A DNA stretch of 64,000 nucleotides, taken from the NCBI RefSeq assembly GCF_003047105.1, contig NZ_CP028475.1, positions 3,100,001 to 3,164,000 of the forward strand, given 5' to 3'. The stretch is from Celeribacter baekdonensis (GTDB lineage: Bacteria; Pseudomonadota; Alphaproteobacteria; Rhodobacterales; Rhodobacteraceae). Position numbers and translations under genes: made by a program. Below the pieces are notes generated by a model, which had not been told where the DNA came from, ran no database searches, and worked only from the letters and a program-made list of their open reading frames with translations. Every line of letters starts with the position of its first letter. Positions within the stretch are counted from its first letter, which is position 1. Positions 28,058 to 35,787 of the stretch are shown here, piece after piece.

Positions 28058-28783
28058 ATGGCTCTCATTGACAAGCATAAGATCATTGAAACCAACGGCA
28101 CCCTCCTTATGGTCGGCGCACTTTTGGTGGTCACCATTGGCGGGATCGTAGAGATCGCCCCCCTTTTCTACCTCGAAAACACCATCGAGGATGTCGAAGG
28201 CGTGCGTCCCTATTCCCCGCTTGAACTGACCGGTCGTGAAATCTACGTCCGCGAAGGCTGCTACGTCTGTCACTCTCAGATGATCCGCCCGATGCGCGAC
28301 GAAGTAGAACGGTACGGCCACTACTCTCTGGCAGCGGAGTCGAAATACGACCACCCGTTCCAGTGGGGCTCCAAACGCACCGGCCCGGATTTGGCCCGTG
28401 TGGGCGGTCGCTATTCCGATGCGTGGCATGTCGATCACATGACCGATCCACAGTCGGTGGTGCCTGAGTCGGTTATGCCGAAATATGGCTTCCTCGCGGA
28501 TCGTTATATCGACGCGGAATACATTCAGGACCTGATGTCGACTCATCGGATCGTGGGTGTGCCCTACACCGACGAAATGATCGAAGTGGCGCAAGCGGAC
28601 TTTGCCGCGCAGGCCGATCCCGACAGTGACTATGACGGGTTGATGGCCCGTTATCCCAAAGCCGTTGTGTCCAACTTCGACGGTCAACCCGGTATCACTG
28701 AGATGGATGCTCTGATCGCCTACTTGCAGATGCTTGGCACATTGGTCGACTTCTCGACCTTTACGCCTGATGCATCGCGCTAA
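28058..28783 (+). CDS. ccoO: cbb3-type cytochrome c oxidase subunit II (mono-haem cytochrome c)
   Basis: 241-aa membrane-anchored c-type cytochrome that feeds electrons to CcoN. N-terminal membrane helix (about residues 15-37), haem motif [12 protein letters not shown] with the conserved partner region [20 protein letters not shown], and the axial Met in [14 protein letters not shown] 28058 follows GGGAGGG. 15 bp after ccoN. Confidence 0.97.
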   Translation: MALIDKHKIIETNGTLLMVGALLVVTIGGIVEIAPLFYLENTIEDVEGVRPYSPLELTGREIYVREGCYVCHSQMIRPMRDEVERYGHYSLAAESKYDHPFQWGSKRTGPDLARVGGRYSDAWHVDHMTDPQSVVPESVMPKYGFLADRYIDAEYIQDLMSTHRIVGVPYTDEMIEVAQADFAAQADPDSDYDGLMARYPKAVVSNFDGQPGITEMDALIAYLQMLGTLVDFSTFTPDASR

Positions 28784-28793
28784 GGGGCATGTG

Positions 28794-28973
28794 ATGGACT
28801 ATCATATCCTTCGTGAATTTGCCGACAGCTGGGTGCTGCTTGCGATGTTCGTGTTCTTTGTCGCGGTGATTGTCTGGGCGTTCCGCCCGGGCTCGCGCAA
28901 AGAATATCAAGACGTCTCGACCAGCATCTTCCGCAACGAAGACACACCCGCCGAAAAGGAGGCGAGGACATGA
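28794..28973 (+). CDS. ccoQ: cbb3-type cytochrome c oxidase subunit IV
   Basis: Small single-span subunit (59 aa) that stabilises the oxidase. MDYHILREFADSW, one hydrophobic helix (LLAMFVFFVAVIVWAF), then the CcoQ tail FRPGSRKEYQDVSTSIFRNE. ATG 28794 has AAGGGG. Overlaps ccoP by 4 bp. Confidence 0.94.
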   Translation: MDYHILREFADSWVLLAMFVFFVAVIVWAFRPGSRKEYQDVSTSIFRNEDTPAEKEART

Positions 28974-29818
28974 GCAAAAAAGATGTGGAAACAACAGGCC
29001 ACTCCTGGGATGGGATTGAAGAACTCAACAACCCCCTCCCACGCTGGTGGTTGATGGTCTTTTATGCCTGTATCATTTGGGCCATCGCTTACTCGATCGC
29101 GATGCCTGCATGGCCGGGGATCAAAAGTGCAACTGCTGGGATGCTTGGCTGGTCCACTCGGGCAGAAGTGGCCAAAGACATCGCCTCGTTTGAGGAGATG
29201 AACGCGGGCGTGAACGCCGAGTTGGCCTCTGCCGATGTCACGACAATCGATGTGAACTCGGATCTGCACAACTACGGCGTCAACATGGGTGCCGCTGTGT
29301 TCCGGGCCAATTGTTCTCAGTGCCACGGTTCCGGTGCTGCCGGCAACGTCGGCTATCCGAACCTTTTGGACAACGATTGGCTTTGGGGGGGGACGATTGA
29401 TGAGGTCGCCTACACCATCCAACACGGTGTGCGAAACGAAACCGATGAGGCGCGCTACTCCGAGATGCCGCGTTTTGGCGCTGACGAGTTGCTTGAACCG
29501 GCTCAGATTGATCAAGTGGTTGAATATGTCCTGTCGCTGTCCGGTCAGGACAACGATGCGGCCATGGCCACCGAAGGCGCCGTTGTGTTCGCTGACAACT
29601 GTGCGGCGTGCCACCTTGAGGACGGCACGGGCGACATCTTCCAAGGTGCGCCGAATCTGACCGACGCGATTTGGCTCTATGGTGGCGATCGTGCCACCAT
29701 CAAAGAAACCGTCACCAACGCCCGTTTTGGCGTGATGCCGGCTTGGGGTCAGCGTCTGTCTCAGGCTGAGGTCAACGCGGCCGCGCTTTACGTCCACCAA
29801 CTGGGCGGCGGCCAATAA
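28970..29818 (+). CDS. ccoP: cbb3-type cytochrome c oxidase subunit III (di-haem cytochrome c)
   Basis: Entry point for electrons from cytochrome c. 282 aa: N-terminal helical segment WWLMVFYACIIWAIAYSIAM, then two cytochrome c domains with CSQCHG and CAACHL and distal Met residues in SEMPRFG and GVMPAWGQRL. The N-terminal sequence SWDGIEELNNPLPRWW is the CcoP-specific motif. Last gene of ccoNOQP, followed by a terminator. Confidence 0.97.
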   Translation: MSKKDVETTGHSWDGIEELNNPLPRWWLMVFYACIIWAIAYSIAMPAWPGIKSATAGMLGWSTRAEVAKDIASFEEMNAGVNAELASADVTTIDVNSDLHNYGVNMGAAVFRANCSQCHGSGAAGNVGYPNLLDNDWLWGGTIDEVAYTIQHGVRNETDEARYSEMPRFGADELLEPAQIDQVVEYVLSLSGQDNDAAMATEGAVVFADNCAACHLEDGTGDIFQGAPNLTDAIWLYGGDRATIKETVTNARFGVMPAWGQRLSQAEVNAAALYVHQLGGGQ

Positions 29819-29910
29819 GCTATAGGAATCCGGGCGGCAACGCCCGGGTTGCGGCACTGACCCTTGATCCTGTTCGCGCGTTTCTTCAGGGTTGGTGCCA
29901 ACAAACGACA

Positions 29911-29946
29911 ACAAAGCCGCGCTCTTGAAGGGTCGCGGCTTTGTTT
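29911..29946 (+). terminator. intrinsic terminator of ccoNOQP
   Basis: ACAAAGCCGCG (29911-29921) / CGCGGCTTTGT (29934-29944), then TT. An additional stem CCGGGCG/CGCCCGG without a T-tract lies nearer the ccoP stop. The first is the likely terminator. Confidence 0.85.
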
Positions 29947-30042
29947 CCATTTGATGTCGCTTCGCTCCTCTATGAGGGGCGGCAGGATGTCACAGGAAAA
30001 AGAAACTTTTTTGATGCATCTTTAGGAGCGAGTCTAAAAATC

Positions 30043-30056
30043 TTGATCCACATCAA
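30043..30056. promoter_or_regulatory. FNR box upstream of ccoGHIS
   Basis: TTGATCCACATCAA, a perfect match to TTGAT-N4-ATCAA, 64 bp before the proposed ccoG start. It shows the assembly genes have their own oxygen-controlled promoter in the roughly 300-bp gap after ccoP, whose only other content is the ccoP terminator. Confidence 0.87.
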
Positions 30057-30120
30057 GGCTCCATAAAGGTCTCCCCCCCATTAAGGGGAAAACGCGAACT
30101 CTGCGAAAAGGCAATGCTCC

Positions 30121-31565
30121 ATGAGCTCTACCGATACCCCCCCGAAGACAAACTTTACGCTGCCCGTGAGCCGATCTTTCCGCGTCGCGTGAAAGGCTAT
30201 TTCCGGACCCTCAAATGGGTCATTATGGCGGTCACTTTGGGGATTTATTATCTCTCGCCTTGGATTCGTTGGGATCGTGGTCCGCAATTGCCGGATCAGG
30301 CGATTCTCATCGACCTCGCCGGTCGTCGCTTTTACTTCTTCTGGATCGAAATCTGGCCGCATGAATTTTACTTCATTGCAGGCCTGTTGATCATGGCCGG
30401 GCTTGGCCTGTTCCTGTTTACCTCGGCTGCGGGGCGCGTGTGGTGTGGCTATGCCTGCCCGCAAACCGTATGGACCGACCTGTTTATCCTCGTTGAGCGC
30501 TGGATCGAAGGGGATCGCAACGCGCGCCTGCGGTTGCACCGTCAGAAAAAATGGGACCTGCGTAAAGTTCGCCTGCGGATCGTCAAATATATTTCGTGGA
30601 TTGTGATTGGTCTCGCGACCGGCGGGGCTTGGGTGTTTTATTTCACCGATGCCCCAACGTTGTTGGTTGACCTTGTGACGGGCCATGCCCATCCGGCGGC
30701 CTATTTGACCATGGGTGTTTTGACCGCCACCACAGTCTTTTTCGGCGCTATCGCCCGTGAACAAATCTGTATCTACGCTTGCCCATGGCCGCGGATTCAG
30801 GCCGCGATGATGGACGAAGACACGCTGACTGTGGCTTACCGCCATTGGCGCGGCGAACCGCGTGGCAAACACCGCAAGGGCGCAGGCGCGGACCAATTGG
30901 GGGATTGCATCGACTGTATGGCCTGTGTGAACGTCTGTCCAATGGGCATCGACATCCGCGATGGTCAGCAACTCGAATGCATCACCTGCGCGCTCTGCAT
31001 TGATGCCTGCGATGACATGATGGACAAAATCGGCAAGCCGCGGGGCCTGATCGACTATATGGCGCTGACTGATGAGCCGCGCGAAATCTCCGGCGAGCCG
31101 ACAAAACCGGTGTGGAAACACATCCTGCGCCCGCGTACGATCCTGTACACCGTGCTTTGGGCCGCTGTTGGATTTGGTCTGGTCTTTGCTCTCTTTATTC
31201 GCTCGGACATCGACATGACCGTCGCCCCCGTACGCAATCCGACCTATGTCATGCAATCCGATGGGGCGATCCGCAATATTTACGACCTGCGTTTGCGCAA
31301 CAAACATGGCGAAACGCGTGAGTTCCGCGTGAGCGTCTCTGGCGACGCCAACTTGACGGTGACGTTGCAGGGCGGCGACACTACGGCGGGCGATACTATT
31401 GCAGTGAACGCCGATGAAATGCGCATCGTGCGGGCCTATGTTGAGGCACCCGCAGGGTCCGACGCCGCAAATTCCGAACGCGAAGAGTTTTCGTTCTGGG
31501 TCGAAGATGTGGCAAGCTCCGAACGGGTCTCCGTCGACTCGGTCTTCAACGGCAAAGGAAACTAA
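30121..31565 (+). CDS. ccoG: cbb3 oxidase assembly iron-sulfur protein CcoG, start region frameshifted
   Basis: RdxA/FixG-type membrane protein implicated in copper reduction/delivery for cbb3 assembly. Two 4Fe-4S sites: CIDCMACVNVCPMGIDIRD and LECITCALCIDACDD; further Cys in WCGYACPQTVW and CIYACPWPR. Several membrane segments and a C-terminal periplasmic Ig-like FixG domain. The uninterrupted frame begins at ATG 30114 (MLHELYRYPPEDKLYAAREP), but AAAAGG is only 3-4 nt away. Adding one C to the C7 run 30137-30143 gives instead MSSTDTPPEDKLYAAREP from ATG 30121 with better spacing and a usual CcoG N-terminus. I prefer that reading. Confidence 0.92.
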
Positions 31566-31568
31566 ACC

Positions 31569-32024
31569 ATGCGCGAAATCACTGGCAAACATGTTCTCAT
31601 TGGGACCGTGTCCGCCTTTACCGTGATCATCGGGGTCAATATTTTCATGGCGGTTCAGGCCGTGCGGACCTTCCCCGGTCTCGAGGTCAAAAACTCCTAT
31701 GTTGCCTCGCAGACCTTTGATCACGACAAGGCGTTGCAAGAGGCGCTGGGGTGGACCATCGAGGCCGATGATGAAGATGGCAAACTGTACATCTTTATCC
31801 GCGATGCGAATGGCAACCCGGTGGAAGCCGCCGAAATGGGCGGCACACTGGGCCGGGCCACCAATGTTGTCGAGGATCAAACGCCTGAATTTACGTTTAA
31901 CGGGGAGGCGTATGTGGCCGAAACCGGGGTGCTGGCTGAGGGCAATTGGAACTACCGGATGGTCGCCACCGCACAGGATGGGACGCCGTTCAAACAGCGT
32001 GTTATCATTCACGTCAAACGCTAA
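31569..32024 (+). CDS. ccoH: cbb3 oxidase biogenesis protein CcoH/FixH
   Basis: 151-aa membrane-anchored protein needed for stable cbb3 assembly. N-terminal membrane helix (VLIGTVSAFTVIIGVNIFMA), then FixH marks AVRTFPGLEVKNSYVASQTF and a beta-rich periplasmic domain ending RVIIHVKR. Starts 3 bp after ccoG. Confidence 0.93.
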   Translation: MREITGKHVLIGTVSAFTVIIGVNIFMAVQAVRTFPGLEVKNSYVASQTFDHDKALQEALGWTIEADDEDGKLYIFIRDANGNPVEAAEMGGTLGRATNVVEDQTPEFTFNGEAYVAETGVLAEGNWNYRMVATAQDGTPFKQRVIIHVKR

Positions 32025-32041
32025 CCGAAAAGAGGCCCCGG

Positions 32042-34222
32042 ATGTCTGAGGTTCAGATTTCGGCCTGTCCCGCCTGTGTGGCGGGACCAGCCGCAAAGGA
32101 TGTTGCTCATGCACGTGATGTGCGCGACACCCGGTTTGTGCTCTCTTTGCCCGCGATTTATTGTGCGGCCTGTATTTCCGGCGTCGAACGCGAGTTGACC
32201 AAACAGCCCGGTGTGCGCGCAGCAAGGGTCAACTTGACGCTCAAACGCGCACATATTGAGGCGGACGAAGACGTCTCTGTCGACGATCTCGTGGGGGCGC
32301 TGACCCGCGCCGGATATGAGGCCTATGAACTCGACGCGGGCGCGATTTCGGCGACTGAAACCGACCGCCGAGGCCGCGCCATTCTGACCCGCATTGCCGT
32401 GTCCGGCTTTGCCATGATGAACGTCATGCTTCTGTCGGTCGCGGTCTGGTCCGGGGCCTCAGATGTCACGCGCGACATGTTCCATTGGATCTCTGCCGCC
32501 ATCGCGCTCCCGACCATCGCCTATGCCGCTCAGCCGTTCTTTTTCTCAGCCCTCACCGCTCTTAAAGCCAAGCGCCTCAACATGGATGTGCCGATTTCCT
32601 TGGCCATCCTTTTGGCGGGCGGCATGTCTTTGTATGAGACCTTTGAATCCGGCGCGCATGCCTATTTCGACGCCGCTTTGTCACTGACCTTCTTTTTGCT
32701 TGCGGGCCGGTATCTGGACTACCGCACTCGCTCCGTCGCCCGCTCTGCCGCCGAAGAACTCGCCGCCCTCGAAGTCCCGCGCGTGACCTTGGCCGATGGT
32801 CGGGTGATCTCGATCACCGAGGTTGAAAAGGGCGCGTTGATCCGTGTTGTCCCCGGCGCTCGCGTGCCCGTGGACGGGATCGTCATGGACGGCGCCTCTG
32901 AGGTGGATCGCTCTTGGTTGACAGGGGAAAGTCTTCCCGCGCTGGCCGAGGTGGACACGATCGTGTCCGCCGGAGAAGTCAATCTGACCGGGCCTTTGGT
33001 GGTTAAAGTCACAGCGGCGGGCGAAGACAGCTCACTGCACCGCATGGCCGATTTGGTGGCGATGGCTGAAACCTCGCGCAATCGCTACACCTCTTTGGCG
33101 GACCGCGCCGCGCGGATTTATGCGCCTGCGGTTCACCTTTTGGCGCTTGGCGCGTTCATTGGCTGGATGATTGCCACGGGGGGGGACGTTCGTCATGCCC
33201 TGAACATCGCTGTGGCCGTGTTGATCATCACCTGTCCCTGTGCATTGGGCCTTGCCGTGCCTGCGGTCACCACCGCCGCCTCTGGCCGATTGTTCCGCGC
33301 CGGGATGTTGATCAAATCCTCCACGGCACTTGAACGTCTGGCCGAGGTTGATACCGTGGTTTTCGACAAAACGGGCACCTTGACCGAAGGTCGCCCCGAA
33401 CTGTCAAATCTGTCCGACATCCCGCCGCGTGCCCGTGGCATCGCCATGGCTTTGGCATCTGGTTCGGCGCATCCTTTGTCCTTTGCGCTGTTTGCCGCGA
33501 CGCGCGCCGCCGATGTCATTCCCGCCAAACTGACCGACATTCGCGAAGTGCCGGGGCAGGGGATTGAGGCGCGTTATGATGGTTCGTCGGTGCGACTGGG
33601 CCGTGCGGCATGGCTCAATGCCGTGGCCAAGCCCCAAACTGCCACCTATCTTAAAATCGGCGATGAGACCCCTTTGGCCTTTACCTTTGTTGACCATTTG
33701 CGTGATGGCGCGGCTGAGGCAGTGGCAGCGCTCAAACGCCAAGGCAAAGATGTTGTGTTGTTGTCGGGTGATACCGCTGCGGCTGTGGCCGACATTGCAC
33801 ATCGCGTCGGAATCGCCGCATGGGATGCCGATTGCTTGCCCGAAGGCAAAGCCCTGCGCGTTGCCGAACTCACCCGGTCTGGCCGCAAAGTGTTGATGGT
33901 CGGGGATGGTCTCAATGACACCGCCGCCTTGGCTGCCGCTCATGTGTCGATCTCTCCAGCCTCCGCCCTTGAGGCCACGCGGGTCGTCTCCGACATGGTG
34001 CTTTTGGGCAAATCGCTCGCACCGTTGGGCGAGGCGACGCGCGTTTCGATTTCTGCCACCCGCCGCATCAAAGAAAACTTTGCCATTGCGGCAGGCTACA
34101 ACATGATCGCCATTCCGATTGCTTTGGCGGGCTTTGCCACCCCATTGGCCGCAGCCCTTGCGATGTCGGTCAGTTCCATCACGGTCTCGCTCAACGCGCT
34201 GCGCCTCAGAGGTAAATCATGA
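32042..34222 (+). CDS. ccoI: cbb3-specific copper-transporting P1B-type ATPase CcoI
   Basis: Exports Cu(I) across the inner membrane to load the CuB site of CcoN. 726 aa from ATG 32042 (AGAGG site). N-terminal Cys pair CPAC, then an HMA domain with CAAC (PAIYCAACISGVE), membrane helices, TGES actuator motif, metal-site CPC (IITCPCALGLAVPA), phosphorylation site DKTGTLTEG, ATP-site HP (SAHPLS) and hinge GDGLNDTAAL. All catalytic residues present. Overlaps ccoS by 4 bp. Confidence 0.96.
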   Translation: MSEVQISACPACVAGPAAKDVAHARDVRDTRFVLSLPAIYCAACISGVERELTKQPGVRAARVNLTLKRAHIEADEDVSVDDLVGALTRAGYEAYELDAGAISATETDRRGRAILTRIAVSGFAMMNVMLLSVAVWSGASDVTRDMFHWISAAIALPTIAYAAQPFFFSALTALKAKRLNMDVPISLAILLAGGMSLYETFESGAHAYFDAALSLTFFLLAGRYLDYRTRSVARSAAEELAALEVPRVTLADGRVISITEVEKGALIRVVPGARVPVDGIVMDGASEVDRSWLTGESLPALAEVDTIVSAGEVNLTGPLVVKVTAAGEDSSLHRMADLVAMAETSRNRYTSLADRAARIYAPAVHLLALGAFIGWMIATGGDVRHALNIAVAVLIITCPCALGLAVPAVTTAASGRLFRAGMLIKSSTALERLAEVDTVVFDKTGTLTEGRPELSNLSDIPPRARGIAMALASGSAHPLSFALFAATRAADVIPAKLTDIREVPGQGIEARYDGSSVRLGRAAWLNAVAKPQTATYLKIGDETPLAFTFVDHLRDGAAEAVAALKRQGKDVVLLSGDTAAAVADIAHRVGIAAWDADCLPEGKALRVAELTRSGRKVLMVGDGLNDTAALAAAHVSISPASALEATRVVSDMVLLGKSLAPLGEATRVSISATRRIKENFAIAAGYNMIAIPIALAGFATPLAAALAMSVSSITVSLNALRLRGKS

Positions 34223-34376
34223 ACGTCCTCGTCTATCTGATCCCAATCTCGCTTTTGCTCGGGGGATCGGACTTGTCGCGTTTTTCTGGTCGCTTCGGTC
34301 GCGTCAGTATGATGACCCTGAAGGGGACGCACGGCGCATCCTGACGGGCGATTACGACGATCATCCAAAAGAGTGA
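34219..34376 (+). CDS. ccoS: cbb3 oxidase maturation protein CcoS, frameshifted
   Basis: Small single-span protein required for haem/copper insertion into cbb3. ATG 34219 gives MNVLVYLIPISLLLGG, then the frame goes wrong at the G5 run 34261-34265. One extra G gives LLLGGIGLVAFFWSLRSRQY followed by DDPEGDARRILTGDYDD, a typical CcoS including the acidic tail. 52 aa repaired. Overlaps ccoI; last gene of ccoGHIS. Confidence 0.9.
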
Positions 34377-35063
34377 TTAGTCGGGGGTGGCACCGCGCGC
34401 ACGATGGACCAAGGCTTCGACCGTCGGTCCCATGGCTTCGACAATCACCGACACGCCCGTGGCATTGGGATGCACCCCATCTGCCTGCATATGGGTTTTA
34501 AGTATCTGTTCCCAAAGGCCTAAGTCGGTGAGGGGTTTGAGGAATCCGTCAAAATACAGCGTGCCATAAGTGTCAGCCAAATCCGGGTATATCGCATCGA
34601 AATGCGCTTTATACTCGGCACCATAATTGCCGGGCGCTTGCATCCCGACCAACAGGACAGGGACGCTTTTCGCCTGTGCCACTTCCAAAATGCCTTTCAG
34701 GTTGGCGCGGCTCAACTCTGGCGACAATCCACGCAATAAATCATTGCCGCCCAAGGCCACGATCATCGCGTCGATGTCCGGGGTCAGGGTCCAGTCCACA
34801 CGCGACAGCCCGCCCGCCGTGGTGTCCCCCGACACGCCTGCATTGATGATCGTCGCGTCGACGTGATGCGCCGCCAGCCAATCTTGCAATTGCGCGGTGA
34901 ACCCGTCTTGCTGCATCAAGCCGTAGCCTTGGGTCAAACTGTCACCGAGGGCTGCGATCCGCACAGGCTCGGCAGTGGCCGCCGCCGCCGCACAGATCAT
35001 CCAAATCTGAAGCAAAACAAGGGTAAATCTCTGGGAAAACCGCTTGCCGATCCGTCGCAACAC
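34377..35063 (-). CDS. SGNH/GDSL arylesterase, TesA-like
   Basis: Periplasmic esterase/lysophospholipase of the TesA (multifunctional acyl-CoA thioesterase I) family. Catalytic blocks: ALGDSLTQGYG (Ser), GVSGDTTAGG (Gly), ALGGNDLLRG (Asn) and DGVHPNATG (Asp-His). I take GTG 35063 as start: it gives a proper signal peptide (MLRRIGKRFSQRFTLVLLQI... AAAAATAEP). Longer frames would run into the divergent ATPase gene; ATG 35000 would cut the signal. As in E. coli tesA-ybbAP, it is divergent from an ABC ATPase/permease pair. Confidence 0.87.
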   Translation of the reverse strand: MLRRIGKRFSQRFTLVLLQIWMICAAAAATAEPVRIAALGDSLTQGYGLMQQDGFTAQLQDWLAAHHVDATIINAGVSGDTTAGGLSRVDWTLTPDIDAMIVALGGNDLLRGLSPELSRANLKGILEVAQAKSVPVLLVGMQAPGNYGAEYKAHFDAIYPDLADTYGTLYFDGFLKPLTDLGLWEQILKTHMQADGVHPNATGVSVIVEAMGPTVEALVHRARGATPD

Positions 35064-35100
35064 CCCATATCCAAAGGGTAAAGACACAAGGATGCCCCCG

Positions 35101-35787
35101 ATGCCTGATCCGATCATTTCGCTGAACGATGCCCGCCTGACGCTTGATGGCAATGCCGGGCAGGTCGAGATTTTGCGCGGGATTTCCCTCGATGTCGCGC
35201 GTGGCGAAACGCTGGGGCTGGTCGGGCCTTCGGGGTCTGGCAAATCGTCTCTCCTGATGTTGCTCGGCGGGCTGGAACAGGCCACATCCGGGCGCATTTC
35301 GGTGCTCGGGCGCGATTTGACCGCGATGGACGAAGACCAACTCGCGCGCTTCCGTAGGGATCATATGGGGGTTGTGTTCCAATCCTTCCACCTTTTGCCG
35401 ACTATGACCGCTTTGGAGAATGTCGCAATCCCACTTGAACTCGCGGGGGTGAGTGATGCGTTTGATCGGGCGCGCCAGGAGCTTGAGGCGGTGGGGCTTG
35501 GCGCGCGGATCGGGCATTATCCGGCACAACTCTCAGGTGGTGAACAACAACGTGTCGCACTGGCCCGCGCTGCCGCCCCACGTCCTGAAATCCTTTTGGC
35601 CGATGAACCCACGGGCAACCTCGATGGCACCACAGGCACGGCGATTATGGATCTTCTGATGGGGCTGCGGGATCGGCATGGCTCGACATTGGTGTTGGTC
35701 ACGCACGCGCCGGAATTGGCGGCGCGGTGTGACCGGATCATTCGGCTGCGTGATGGTGTATTGGATCTCTCCGAGGTCCCCGCATGA
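35101..35787 (+). CDS. ABC transporter ATP-binding protein, LolD/YbbA type
   Basis: 228-aa ATPase of the MacB/LolD group. Walker A GPSGSGKSSLL, Q-loop VVFQSFHLLPTMTALENVAI, signature LSGGEQQRVALARA, Walker B ILLADEPTGNLD, H-loop VTHAPEL. ATG 35101 has AAGG at 8 nt; ATG 35092 is too close to it. Its stop overlaps the permease start by 4 bp. Partner of the next gene and divergent from tesA, so a YbbA-type envelope/lipid-related exporter is likely. Substrate unknown. Confidence 0.9.
   Translation: MPDPIISLNDARLTLDGNAGQVEILRGISLDVARGETLGLVGPSGSGKSSLLMLLGGLEQATSGRISVLGRDLTAMDEDQLARFRRDHMGVVFQSFHLLPTMTALENVAIPLELAGVSDAFDRARQELEAVGLGARIGHYPAQLSGGEQQRVALARAAAPRPEILLADEPTGNLDGTTGTAIMDLLMGLRDRHGSTLVLVTHAPELAARCDRIIRLRDGVLDLSEVPA

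Noticed and set aside
30081..32225. 714-codon open frame on the minus strand
   Set aside because: It lies antisense to ccoG, ccoH and ccoI, which have unmistakable motifs. The translation is His/Arg/Gln-rich without domains, and no ribosome site is present.
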